Assembly: GCA_031555735.1 (NCBI GenBank)
Contig: JAVBUE010000003.1
Span: 9,033 to 73,032 of the forward strand
Length of the DNA stretch: 64,000 nt
Direction: 5' to 3'
Source: JAJDIA01 sp031555735
Lineage (GTDB): Bacteria; Bacteroidota; Bacteroidia; Bacteroidales; Tannerellaceae
Made by a program: the position numbers and the translations under genes. Below are positions 1 to 8,398 of this stretch, one piece after another. How positions within the stretch are numbered: position 1 is the stretch's first letter; each line of letters begins with the position of its first letter. The notes beneath the pieces are model-generated. The model worked only from the letters and a program-made list of their open reading frames with translations. It made no database searches and had not been told where the DNA came from.

Positions 1-1755
1 GGCACGGAGCAGGGCGGCGCCTTCGATCAGCGTGGCCACTTCCGAACCGGAGGCTACCAGTGTTACATCCGGCATTGCGTCTTCTTCCACGATATAAGCG
101 CCTTTTTCGGCCCGCAGGGCTTCCTGGTAACGGTTGCCTTGTGTCGGAAGGTCGTTCACGTTCTGGCGGGAGAAGATCATTCCTGTCGGTGTATGGGTGT
201 TCTCCATCGCCATTTTCCAGGCCACGGTTGTTTCCGAGCCATCGGCCGGACGCAGTACCAGCATCGAATTGTTTCCCTTATGGTTTTTCAGTTTTTCCAT
301 CAGGCGGATCTGTACTTCCTGCTCTACCGGTTCATGGGTGGGGCCGTCTTCTCCCACGCGGAAGGCGTCGTGCGACCAGATGAATTTCACGGGCTGTTCC
401 ATCAGGGCTGCCATGCGGATGACCGGTTTCATATAGTCGGAGAAGACAAAGAATGTACCGCAGGCTACGATTATGCCGCCGTGCAGGCTCATGCCGAGGC
501 AGACAGACGCCATCGTCAGTTCGGACACGCCGGCCTGGAAGAAGGCGCCGCTGAAATCACCCCGGGTGAAGGCATGCGTCTTTTTCAGGAACCCGTCCGT
601 TTTGTCCGAATTGGAAAGGTCGGCAGATGCGCAAATCATATTTTCCACCTGGGTAGCGAGTACGCCCAGTACGGTAGCCGAAGCGACGCGGGTAGCCTGG
701 TCGGGCTTTTGTTCGATGGCTTCCCAGTCGATCCGTGGCATCTCCCCGCCGAACCATTGCTTCAGTTTGGCGGCCAGTCCGGGGTTCGCTTTCGCCCATG
801 CGGCTTTCGCGGCATATCTATCGGCTACGATGGCTTCCAGTTCGTTGGCGCGGTTGGCATACATCTCCGCCACTTCGGGGAAGATGGTGAACGGGTTTTC
901 CGGATCACCTCCCAGGTTGCTGACGGTAGCCTTGATACAGGCACCGGCGGCGGTAAGCGGTTGGCCGTGGGTGGATACTTTATCTTCATACGATACATTT
1001 TCCGCACCCATCGCGCCTTTACCCATGACCGTGTTTCCGATGATCAGCGTAGGACGGTGTTGTTCGGCTTTTGCTTCGGTCAGCGCTTTCCGTATATTGG
1101 CGGCATCGTTGCCGTTGATGGTGATCACCTTCCAACCCCAGGCTTCGTATTTGGCGCCGACGTTTTCGGTCGTCACCTCATCTACTTTGGTGGAAAGCTG
1201 GATGTTATTGGCGTCGTAAAACATGATTAGGTTGTCCAGTCCCAGCGTACCGGCGATACGTCCGGCTCCCTGCGAGATCTCTTCCTGCACGCCGCCGTCG
1301 GATAAATAGGCATAGATCGTCTGGTTCATCACATCCCCCAGGCGGGCTTTCAGGAACTTGGCGGCGATAGCGGCGCCGACAGCCATGGTATGTCCCTGTC
1401 CCAGCGGGCCGGAGGTGTTTTCCACGCCACGCATCACATCCAGTTCGGGATGTCCCGGTGTAGGGCTTCCCCATTGGCGGAAATCAGCCAGTTCGGCCAT
1501 CGTATATTTGCCTGTCAGGGCTAATACGGCGTAAAGCATGGGCGACATGTGTCCCGGGTCGAGGAAGAAACGGTCTCTTCCTTCCCACTTCGGATGCTTG
1601 GGATCGTATATCAAATATTCTGAGAACAAAACATTTATAAAGTCTGCTCCTCCCATTGCGCCGCCAGGGTGACCGGATTTGGCTTTTTCAACCATCGATG
1701 CAGCCAGTATGCGGATGTTGTCTGCTGCTTTGTTCATTAGTTTGATATCGTTCAT
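1..1755 (-). CDS. tkt: Transketolase, C-terminus beyond the window edge
   Basis: Transketolase transfers two-carbon ketol units between sugar phosphates in the non-oxidative pentose phosphate pathway, using thiamine diphosphate and a divalent metal in the cytoplasm. The reading frame runs from an ATG at 1755 to the left edge: 585 codons of a protein usually about 670 long, so the C-terminal domain is missing from the window. Visible family motifs are KSGHPGGAMGGAD near the start, the thiamine-binding stretch GPLGQGHTMAVG, and the pyrimidine-domain DAFRVGEDGPTHEPVEQ. It lies 61 bp after araB and drains xylulose 5-phosphate made by the arabinose genes. A TATCTTTG box at 1785-1778 suggests it can also be transcribed alone. 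Confidence 0.95.
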   Translation of the reverse strand, partial: MNDIKLMNKAADNIRILAASMVEKAKSGHPGGAMGGADFINVLFSEYLIYDPKHPKWEGRDRFFLDPGHMSPMLYAVLALTGKYTMAELADFRQWGSPTPGHPELDVMRGVENTSGPLGQGHTMAVGAAIAAKFLKARLGDVMNQTIYAYLSDGGVQEEISQGAGRIAGTLGLDNLIMFYDANNIQLSTKVDEVTTENVGAKYEAWGWKVITINGNDAANIRKALTEAKAEQHRPTLIIGNTVMGKGAMGAENVSYEDKVSTHGQPLTAAGACIKATVSNLGGDPENPFTIFPEVAEMYANRANELEAIVADRYAAKAAWAKANPGLAAKLKQWFGGEMPRIDWEAIEQKPDQATRVASATVLGVLATQVENMICASADLSNSDKTDGFLKKTHAFTRGDFSGAFFQAGVSELTMASVCLGMSLHGGIIVACGTFFVFSDYMKPVIRMAALMEQPVKFIWSHDAFRVGEDGPTHEPVEQEVQIRLMEKLKNHKGNNSMLVLRPADGSETTVAWKMAMENTHTPTGMIFSRQNVNDLPTQGNRYQEALRAEKGAYIVEEDAMPDVTLVASGSEVATLIEGAALLRA

Positions 1756-1777
1756 CTTGAAGAGGTTTAAATTTGTG

Positions 1778-1785
1778 CAAAGATA
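1778..1785 (-). promoter_or_regulatory. -7 box of a transketolase promoter
   Basis: On the minus strand this reads TATCTTTG, a perfect match to the Bacteroidetes -7 consensus TAnnTTTG, 22 bp upstream of the transketolase ATG and after the araB stop. No clear TTTG -33 element is seen at the right spacing. It suggests an internal promoter in addition to read-through from ara genes. Confidence 0.55.
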
Positions 1786-1816
1786 GTCAATCTCTTTCTA
1801 AAAGAGCCTTGATCTC

Positions 1817-3493
1817 TCAGTCAAACAATTCTTTTTCGGTGAACCGACCCAGTGTGCGGTAGCGTTCATACAGCGGCAGATAGGCTTTGTGGCGGGCTTT
1901 GTCGGGGTAGTATTCCCGGCTAAAACCTTTACCCATTGCCTTTTGGGCCTCTTCCACCTTTGGGTAGATACCGGCTGCGACAGCGGCAAACATGGATGCA
2001 CCGAAGGCGCAGGCCTGTTCGGTTTTCGCCACTTTGATGGGCATATTCAGCACATCCGCCAACGTTTGCATCACGAAAGGCGATTTGAGGGATATGCCGC
2101 CGATACCGATCACCTGGTCTATCCGGATACCGTTTTCCAGGAACCGGTCCACGATGGCTTTCGAGCCGAACGCCGTCGCTTCCACCAGTGCCCGGAAGAT
2201 GAGCGGAGCCGTACTGGCCAGGTTGAGACCGGTGATCGTTCCCTTCACCAACTGGTTGGCATCCGGCGTACGGCGGCCGTTCATCCAGTCGATGGCGAGG
2301 ATGGAACTTTCGCTCACAGGCACCCTGGCAGCTTCTTCCGACAGGTAGGGGATGATGCGATCGGCCGTCTCTTCGATCAGCTTGTTTTTCGTTTCTTCGT
2401 CGATCAGCACCGATTGCGACAGCACATGTTCCAGCGGCCATGCCAGCATGCGTTTGAACCAGGCGTAGATATCGCCGAAACCGGATTGTCCGGCTTCGAG
2501 GCCAACCATGCCGGGGATTACGGAACCGTCCACCTGTCCGCAGATGCCAGGGATCCGTTTGCCGCCGATCTCCTCATAAGATGATACCATGATGTCGCAG
2601 GTGGATGTGCCGATCACGCGTACAAAAGTATGCGGTGTGATCTCGGCGCCCACGGCTCCCATGTGGCAGTCGAAAGCGCCCACGGCTACGGCCGTGTCGG
2701 CAGGCAGTCCCAATAGATGCGCCCATTCGGGGGTGAGGGTGCCTACTCTTACGTCGCTGGTATAAGTCTTTTCATACAGGCGGCTTCTGAAACCGGCGAG
2801 CAAGGGTTCGAACGTGCCGAGGAAGTCTTCGGAAGGAAGCCCGCCCCACTGCTCGTGCCACATCGCTTTGTGTCCCGCCGAGCATCGTCCGCGATACACC
2901 TCTTCCGGTTTGGTATTACCCGTCAGCAATGCCGGTAGCCAGTCGCAATGTTCGATCCAGGAGTATGCTTTACTGCGGATGCTTGCATCTTCACGCAATA
3001 CATGCGCCATCTTCGCCCATACCCATTCGGAAGAGTAGATGCCGCCTTCGTAGGCGGTATAATCGGTGTCCCATTGCCGTGCCAGCTCATTGATCTCGGC
3101 GGCTTCTTTGATGGCTGTGTGGTCTTTCCATAGCACGAACATCGCGTTCGGGTTTTCCGCAAATTCTGGCAATAAGGCGAGGGGAGTACCTTCCTGATCC
3201 GTCAGTACGGGCGTACTGCCGGTGGTGTCGAAAGCCATGCCGACTACCTTGGCTGCGCTACCTGCCGGACATTGGGCGAGCGACTCTTTCACGGTCGCCT
3301 CAAGACATTCGATATAGTCCAGCGGATGCTGGCGGTAACAGTTCTTCGACGGTTCACAGTATTTGCCTTCCATCCAGCGGGGATAGTACCTGACAGCCGA
3401 GGCCAGTTCTTCGCCGGTGCGGGCATTGACGACCACAGCGCGGCACGAGTCGGTGCCGTAGTCCAATCCGATTACATACGTATCCTGTTCCAT
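1817..3493 (-). CDS. araB: L-ribulokinase
   Basis: Ribulokinase phosphorylates L-ribulose to L-ribulose 5-phosphate with ATP, the second step of bacterial L-arabinose breakdown. The 558-residue product has the FGGY carbohydrate kinase layout: N-terminal phosphate-binding GLDYGTDSCRAVVV at residues 9-22, and a C-terminal half with GIGGISLKSPFVMQ and ACAFGASMFAAVAAG. Length fits the AraB family. The ATG is 3 bp after the araA stop codon, so the two are almost certainly cotranscribed and probably translationally coupled. Substrate assignment is supported by the flanking isomerase and epimerase. Confidence 0.96.
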   Translation of the reverse strand: MEQDTYVIGLDYGTDSCRAVVVNARTGEELASAVRYYPRWMEGKYCEPSKNCYRQHPLDYIECLEATVKESLAQCPAGSAAKVVGMAFDTTGSTPVLTDQEGTPLALLPEFAENPNAMFVLWKDHTAIKEAAEINELARQWDTDYTAYEGGIYSSEWVWAKMAHVLREDASIRSKAYSWIEHCDWLPALLTGNTKPEEVYRGRCSAGHKAMWHEQWGGLPSEDFLGTFEPLLAGFRSRLYEKTYTSDVRVGTLTPEWAHLLGLPADTAVAVGAFDCHMGAVGAEITPHTFVRVIGTSTCDIMVSSYEEIGGKRIPGICGQVDGSVIPGMVGLEAGQSGFGDIYAWFKRMLAWPLEHVLSQSVLIDEETKNKLIEETADRIIPYLSEEAARVPVSESSILAIDWMNGRRTPDANQLVKGTITGLNLASTAPLIFRALVEATAFGSKAIVDRFLENGIRIDQVIGIGGISLKSPFVMQTLADVLNMPIKVAKTEQACAFGASMFAAVAAGIYPKVEEAQKAMGKGFSREYYPDKARHKAYLPLYERYRTLGRFTEKELFD

Positions 3494-3496
3494 TGT

Positions 3497-5005
3497 TTAT
3501 GCCTCCAGTGCACGGTTCAACATATAATATACATCGTTGAAACGGAGTTCTTGCTTGAACGCGTGGATCGTGGTGTTGGCGTCGATCGTCACCAGTTCGA
3601 TACCGGCGATATCGGCGAAATCTTCCATGTATTCGTTTGTAAGATCGTAGGAGAAGGCGGTGTGGTGCGTTCCTCCCGCCAGTATCCAGGCAGCGGCGCC
3701 CACTTCGAGGTTCGGCTGCGGTATCCACAACGCACTGGCAACCGGTAGTTTGGGCATCGGTTTATCTTGTGCCAGCACGTCCACGTTGTTCACGATCATA
3801 CGGAACCGGTTGCCCATATCCACGATGGTGGCGGCTATGCCGGTGCCTTCGTGGGAGGTAAATACCAAGCGGGCGGGATCGGCTTTGCCGCCGATACCCA
3901 GCGGGTGTACTTCCAGACGTGGCTTCTCCGCTGCGATCAGGGGGCAGATCTCCAGCATGTGGGCTTGCAGGATCGCGCTTTTCTCGCCGTCGAAGTGGTA
4001 GGTATAGTCTTCGAGGAAAGAGCATCCACCGGGCAGGCCTTGCCCCATTACCCAGAAGGTGCGGTAGAGGGCGGCTGTTTTCCAGTCGCCTTCGGCGCCA
4101 AAGCCATACCCTTCAGCCATCAGGCGTTGGGAAGCCAGGCCCGGCAACTGGTTGAGTCCGTGCAGGGCGTCGAAGTTGGTGGTGAACGCCTTGGCGTTCT
4201 TCTCTTTCAGGAAACGGCGGATGGCGATCTCTTCGCGGGCGGCTTCGCGCACCTGGTGGTGGTCTTTGGCGCCTTTCCTGCAGTTGTCGGCAAAGTCGTA
4301 TTCCTGTTCATACACGGCCACCAACCGGTCGATGTCGGCTTCCGTCACCTGATCCTGGTAGGCAACCAGGTCGCCGATGGGGAAGTAGTCCACGTGATAA
4401 CCCAGGCGGAGTTCGGCTTCCACCTTGTCGCCGTCGGTCACGGCCACGTTGTTCATCTGGTCGCCGAAGCGGATGATGCGCATATCCTGTGCATCCGCCC
4501 AGGCGGCGGCAACGCGCATCCATACGGCGATGTGTCCTTGTACCTTGCTGTCGGTCCAATGTCCGACCACGACTTTGCGGTTCTTGCGCATACGGCTCAC
4601 GATGTGTCCGAACTCACGGTCGCCGTGCGCGCTCTGGTTCAGGTTCATGAAATCCATGTCGATCTCGCCGAACGGGATTTGCTTGTTGAACTGTGTATGG
4701 AGGTGGAGCAGGGGCTTTTTGTAATCTTTCAGTCCTTGAATCCACATCTTCGCAGGCGAGAAGGTGTGCATCCAGGTGATGATCCCGATACATTTCGGGT
4801 CGTTGCCCGCGGCGCGGAAGATGGCGGTCACTTCCGGGTTGGAATTGGCGGTGCCTTTATAAACCACTCTGACGGGTAACCGGGCGGATTCGTTCAATCC
4901 TTTCACCATCTCGTTGGAATGTGCATCTACCTGTACGACTGCATCTCCGCCGTACAACAGCTGGGCTCCTGTGACGAACCACACTTCGAGTTCTTTAAAA
5001 TCCAT
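3497..5005 (-). CDS. araA: L-arabinose isomerase
   Basis: AraA converts L-arabinose to L-ribulose, the first committed step of the pathway, as a cytoplasmic metal-dependent isomerase. The 502-residue protein opens with the typical ELEVWFVTGAQLLYGG and contains the family stretches GIITWMHTFSPAKMWI, LHTQFNKQIP and GAEGDWKTAALYR. Length matches the family (about 500). It sits between araD (21 bp upstream) and araB (3 bp downstream), in pathway-gene order araD-araA-araB, and should share their regulation by AraR. Confidence 0.97.
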   Translation of the reverse strand: MDFKELEVWFVTGAQLLYGGDAVVQVDAHSNEMVKGLNESARLPVRVVYKGTANSNPEVTAIFRAAGNDPKCIGIITWMHTFSPAKMWIQGLKDYKKPLLHLHTQFNKQIPFGEIDMDFMNLNQSAHGDREFGHIVSRMRKNRKVVVGHWTDSKVQGHIAVWMRVAAAWADAQDMRIIRFGDQMNNVAVTDGDKVEAELRLGYHVDYFPIGDLVAYQDQVTEADIDRLVAVYEQEYDFADNCRKGAKDHHQVREAAREEIAIRRFLKEKNAKAFTTNFDALHGLNQLPGLASQRLMAEGYGFGAEGDWKTAALYRTFWVMGQGLPGGCSFLEDYTYHFDGEKSAILQAHMLEICPLIAAEKPRLEVHPLGIGGKADPARLVFTSHEGTGIAATIVDMGNRFRMIVNNVDVLAQDKPMPKLPVASALWIPQPNLEVGAAAWILAGGTHHTAFSYDLTNEYMEDFADIAGIELVTIDANTTIHAFKQELRFNDVYYMLNRALEA

Positions 5006-5026
5006 GGTTTGTTTTTAAATTTATTG

Positions 5027-5734
5027 TTATTGTTGTTGTTTTCTCTCTGATGATTGCTGTCCGTAGTATGCACCCGGTCCATGTTTGCGGTTGAAATGTT
5101 TGGTGATCAGGTGCTCGTTCATGGTTAGGAGCGGATTGATGCCCAGCGAGAGATAGGCCATCCGGGCGACCTGTTCCAATACGACGGCATTGTGGACGGC
5201 ATCGGCGGCATCGTTCCCCCAGGCGAATGGCCCGTGGTTTTCCACCAGTACGCCCGGTGTATGCATCGGGTGGAGGGTGGCGAAGCGTTCGACGATCACG
5301 TTTCCGGTCTCCTTTTCATAATCACCGGCGATCTCGCCGGCGGTCATCCGGCGGGTACAGGGAATGGCTTCCTTGAAATAGTCGGCATGGGTGGTGCCGA
5401 TGTTCGGGATGCTTCGTCCGGCCTGCGCCCAGGCGGTGGCATAGGTGGAATGGGTATGAACGATCCCGCCGATGGCAGGAAAGGCATTGTACAGCGCGAG
5501 GTGGGTTGGAGTGTCTGAAGAGGGTTTGAGGGCGCCTTCCACGATATTCCCCCGGAGGTCGAGCACCACCATGTCTCCGGCTTTCATCCCTTCGTAGGAT
5601 ACACCGGACGGTTTGATGGCTACCAGCCCTTTTCCCCGGTCGATTGCGCTGACATTGCCCCAGGTGAAGATCACCAATCCGTGCTTCACCAGGTCTATGT
5701 TTGCTTCATATACCTTACGCTTTAGTTCTTCCAT
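5027..5734 (-). CDS. araD: L-ribulose-5-phosphate 4-epimerase
   Basis: AraD epimerises L-ribulose 5-phosphate to D-xylulose 5-phosphate, the entry into the pentose phosphate pathway and thus to the transketolase further down this operon. The 235-residue class II aldolase-fold protein shows KPSGVSYEGMKAGDMVV, the metal-binding histidines in THSTYATAWAQ, and VENHGPFAWG. It is the first gene of the ara operon. A 7-bp inverted repeat 58-78 bp upstream is a candidate operator. The last residues (SSERKQQQ) are a low-complexity tail. Confidence 0.95.
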   Translation of the reverse strand: MEELKRKVYEANIDLVKHGLVIFTWGNVSAIDRGKGLVAIKPSGVSYEGMKAGDMVVLDLRGNIVEGALKPSSDTPTHLALYNAFPAIGGIVHTHSTYATAWAQAGRSIPNIGTTHADYFKEAIPCTRRMTAGEIAGDYEKETGNVIVERFATLHPMHTPGVLVENHGPFAWGNDAADAVHNAVVLEQVARMAYLSLGINPLLTMNEHLITKHFNRKHGPGAYYGQQSSERKQQQ

Positions 5735-5792
5735 GTTTTCAGTCTTTACGCTTGTTCTTATTTGTCGGAAAATGAGTGGTTTGTCTATGTAT

Positions 5793-5812
5793 AAGTGTAT
5801 GATTGTACACTT
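5793..5812. promoter_or_regulatory. Candidate AraR operator upstream of araD
   Basis: A perfect inverted repeat AAGTGTA-N6-TACACTT lies 58-78 bp upstream of the araD start, the expected place for an operator of the arabinose operon. Ten bases of it (ATAAGTGTAT, 5791-5800) recur exactly at 10941-10950 upstream of galM, the first gene of the operon that ends with araR. Assignment to AraR is inference from position and symmetry. Confidence 0.5.
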
Positions 5813-6033
5813 TTGATTACTGCCGGTAAAATTACATGGATTTTGGAAAGAAATACAGAAAAAGATATGTTATGTAGCATGCTTCACTTTGGGGGATTGT
5901 TAAAAATGCAGAAACAGCTCAGATGGTCCGGATATAACGGACGAAAAAATGATCTGGATGATCGATTTCAATCATCTGGACCATTGAAAACGATTATGAG
6001 AGTGCCTTATTCTGTCTAAAAAAGGTCTAAATA
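5813..6033. other. Intergenic spacer upstream of the ara operon
   Basis: No convincing gene. It contains two related motifs ATCTGGA 22 bp apart (5953 and 5975) and the inverted pair ATGGTCC / GGACCAT. These may be degraded units of the 22-bp array that starts at 6034. Confidence 0.4.
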
Positions 6034-6166
6034 GTTTCATTCTGATGGAAAAAAAGTTTCATCCTGATGGCACAAACAGTTTCTAAGGGTGAAAGAAACA
6101 GTTCCATTAAGTAAAACAAACAGTTCCAGTAGGTGAACCTTTTTGTTCCAATAGGTGGAAACCCGG
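6034..6166. repeat. 22-bp-period dyad array, locus 1
   Basis: Six units start at 6034, 6056, 6079, 6101, 6123 and 6145, a 22-bp period with one 23-bp step. Each begins GTTTC or GTTCC and several end in a partly symmetric TGRAAC, for example GTTCCAATAGGTGGAAAC. The units are not identical; period and outline are conserved rather than sequence. The array sits between the 3' end of araR and the regulatory region of araD. The short open frame across it (6037-6243) shows no recognisable protein features. Confidence 0.75.
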
Positions 6167-6446
6167 AGAATCGCCGCGGCACAGGAGAGGAAGTTCCGGT
6201 CAGCCTTCGTCATAGCCTCTCCGGTTTTTGCCCTTAGATACAAACTTTTTTTCGCGTGGCAGATGTGGCAGCAAAAAGGCGGGAAAACGGATCTGTCACG
6301 GGCATCTTACACACATCTAACCTATTCATGAACAATAAGATAGAGCCTGTTGCGTGGCACCGTGGCAGATGTTTTTCAAAAATAAACTCCGTGTAGGGTC
6401 TCATGTTTGCGATAGCAGAAAGTTGGATCCAGCCCGGAGATGTTTC
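6167..6446. other. Spacer downstream of araR with paired GTGGCA motifs
   Basis: No gene seen. It contains GCGTGGCAGATGTGGCAG (6254-6271) followed by CAAAAAGG, and a second GTGGCACCGTGGCAGATG near 6354-6371. A related motif with GTGACATGTGACATCAC plus CAAAAAGG lies at about 63698-63723 (minus strand), beside the array at the right edge, so it may be a companion module of these elements. Confidence 0.35.
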
Positions 6447-7139
6447 TTACAGCGAGAAGTAAAGGCCGCCGTTGAGGAGTTTGTTGTATTTCTCCACGTT
6501 GAACCGGTAGTAGTAGGCGCCTCGTTTGGATCCTTTTTTGTCTTTTTCTTCCAGTTTTTCCAGGAGGTTCATGGCGTTCAGTTTCTTACGGAAGTTGCGC
6601 TTATCCAAGGGCGTCTGATAAATGGCTTCGTACAGGCACTGGAGTTTGGGCAGGGTGAATTTGTCAGGCAGTAGGTTAAAGCCGATGGGTTGGATGGCGG
6701 CTTTTTGTTTCAGGATATTCATAGCGTCGGCTACCATGCGGCTGTGGTCGAAGATAAGTGTCGGCAACTCATCCACTTTCGTCCATCGGGCGTTGTATTG
6801 TGCCAACAAGGCAGTGTCGAAATCTTTGATGTTTACCAAGGCGAAATAAGCAACGGAGATAACACGCTCCCCGAGGTCGCGTGTTACTTCTCCGTATGCT
6901 CCGATTTGTTCCATGAAGATAGAGTCTATGCCGGTACATTCTCTCAGTACGCGGGAAGCGGCGTCGTTCACGTTTTCGCCGGATTGGACAAAGCCTCCCA
7001 TTAACGACCATTGTCCTTTCAGCGGTTCAAACGTACGTTTGTACACCAGGACGTGCAGTTCGTTGTTGTCGAAACCTAAGATGATGCAGTCCACTGCAAC
7101 ATAGAATTTGACATGTTCCTGATAAAATGTGGTTGACAT
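6447..7139 (-). CDS. araR: NUDIX-domain transcriptional regulator of arabinose genes (AraR type)
   Basis: The 230-residue protein has an N-terminal NUDIX domain and a C-terminal winged-helix region (about residues 150-225, ending ..KLLNGGLYFSL). The NUDIX box begins normally (G49..E55) but reads R63-V-L-R-E-C-T-G-I71, so two of the three metal-binding glutamates are Val64 and Cys68. That points to a ligand sensor, not a hydrolase. This architecture matches the Bacteroides AraR regulator, in which the NUDIX domain binds L-arabinose (established for B. thetaiotaomicron). It is the last gene of the galM-transporter-galK-araR operon and faces the ara operon promoter region. Operators are probably the AAGTGTA motifs. 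Confidence 0.85.
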   Translation of the reverse strand: MSTTFYQEHVKFYVAVDCIILGFDNNELHVLVYKRTFEPLKGQWSLMGGFVQSGENVNDAASRVLRECTGIDSIFMEQIGAYGEVTRDLGERVISVAYFALVNIKDFDTALLAQYNARWTKVDELPTLIFDHSRMVADAMNILKQKAAIQPIGFNLLPDKFTLPKLQCLYEAIYQTPLDKRNFRKKLNAMNLLEKLEEKDKKGSKRGAYYYRFNVEKYNKLLNGGLYFSL

Positions 7140-7161
7140 AAACGATGTACTTAATGGTTAT

Positions 7162-8307
7162 TTATGCAAGTTTGCGTGCTCCGTCACTAATCACTACATT
7201 GTATAATTTGGGTTCATGACCGAACTTGGTTGTATAGGCCGCGAAAGCTTCCGCGATGAACGCATCGTATAATTCATCTTTCACCAGGTTGATCGTACAA
7301 CCACCGAATCCGCCACCCATCACACGTGAGCCTGTTACGCCACACTGTTTGGCAATGTCGTTGAGGAAGTCGAGTTCTTCACAGCTTACTTCATACAGCT
7401 TGCTCATGCCGTGATGGGTCTCGTACATCTTTTGCCCAACGGTTTCGTAATCGCCACGTTCCAGCGCGTCGCATACGTCGAGGACGCGTTGCACTTCTCC
7501 GATCACGTATTCGGCACGCATATAATCTTCTTCGCTCACCTCGGCTTTCACCGCTTGCAGCATGTCCATGGTGGCATCACGCAGGAATTCAACTTCCGGA
7601 TGGTTTTTCCGGATAGTGGCGGCTACGGTTTCGCATGAATGCCGGCGTTTGTTGTAAGCAGACGAAGCCAGTTCGTGTTTCACCACCGAATCCAGCAGCA
7701 CCAACTTATATCCCACCGGATTGAACGGGAAATATTTATATTCCAGCGAACGGCAATCCAGACGGATCAGGCTGCCTGCTTTTCCGAAGATAGAGGCAAA
7801 CTGGTCCATGATACCGCACTTTACACCTACATAGTTATGCTCGGTGGACTGGCCGATCTTTGCCAGTTCGAACTTGTCGATACCCAACCCGAACAGTTCG
7901 TTCAGGGCAAACGCGTAGGTGCTTTCCAAGGCGGCAGACGACGACATCCCGGCGCCCAGCGGCACATCACCGGCAAAGACAGTGTCGAAACCGGCGATCT
8001 GTCCGCCCCGTTTGATGATCTCCCGGCATACGCCGAAGATATATTTCGCCCATCCGGCTTGCGGCAGGTCGTTTTCTTCCAGGCCGAATTCGGCATACTC
8101 GTTCAGGTCGATGGCGAAGGCGCTTACCGTGCCTGTACCGTTCAGTTTGATCTCGGCGATCATGCCTTTGTCGATGGCACCGGGGAATACAAACCCACCA
8201 TTGTAGTCGGTATGTTCACCGATCAGGTTGATACGACCCGGTGAAGCAAATACATTGCCTTCACTTTGAAATAACTCCTGAAATTTTGTGCTGATTTGTT
8301 TTTGCAT
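7162..8307 (-). CDS. galK: Galactokinase
   Basis: GalK phosphorylates alpha-D-galactose at C1, opening the Leloir pathway. It is a GHMP kinase: the signature GRINLIGEHTDYNGG is near the N-terminus, PLGAGMSSSAALE forms the phosphate loop, and GSRVMGGGFGGCTINLV is the C-terminal GHMP motif. I place the start at the ATG at 8307 (MQKQISTKF), giving 381 residues, the family's usual length. An in-frame ATG at 8385 would add 26 residues encoded across a strong hairpin and is unlikely. araR follows after 22 bp. Confidence 0.95.
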   Translation of the reverse strand: MQKQISTKFQELFQSEGNVFASPGRINLIGEHTDYNGGFVFPGAIDKGMIAEIKLNGTGTVSAFAIDLNEYAEFGLEENDLPQAGWAKYIFGVCREIIKRGGQIAGFDTVFAGDVPLGAGMSSSAALESTYAFALNELFGLGIDKFELAKIGQSTEHNYVGVKCGIMDQFASIFGKAGSLIRLDCRSLEYKYFPFNPVGYKLVLLDSVVKHELASSAYNKRRHSCETVAATIRKNHPEVEFLRDATMDMLQAVKAEVSEEDYMRAEYVIGEVQRVLDVCDALERGDYETVGQKMYETHHGMSKLYEVSCEELDFLNDIAKQCGVTGSRVMGGGFGGCTINLVKDELYDAFIAEAFAAYTTKFGHEPKLYNVVISDGARKLA

Positions 8308-8337
8308 ATCCTTTATTGCTATGTTGTGATTAAACAG

Positions 8338-8377
8338 GAAGAAACTATTCGACGGTATGTTGTCGAATAGTTTCTTC
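8338..8377 (-). promoter_or_regulatory. 16-bp perfect hairpin between transporter and galK
   Basis: Arms 8338-8353 and 8362-8377 (GAAGAAACTATTCGAC and its exact complement) with an 8-nt loop lie 21 bp after the transporter stop codon and 30 bp before galK. There is no long U-tract on the minus strand. It could be a leaky terminator, an RNA-processing stem that sets transporter versus kinase levels, or a protein-binding site. Confidence 0.6.
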
Positions 8378-8398
8378 ACATACATTTTATGTGTTAGC

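Noticed and set aside
139..1230. A 363-codon plus-strand frame opposite the transketolase
   Set aside because: The minus-strand transketolase is unmistakable by motifs; the other frame is a shadow.
3767..4879. A 370-codon open frame antisense to araA
   Set aside because: Mirror of the strongly supported arabinose isomerase gene; no start context or protein features.
6037..6243. Small protein gene across the 6-kb array
   Set aside because: It runs through the 22-bp units and has no start signal or family resemblance.
6447..7139. NUDIX hydrolase (metabolic enzyme)
   Set aside because: Two catalytic glutamates are missing and a DNA-binding C-terminal domain plus the gene context favour a regulator.
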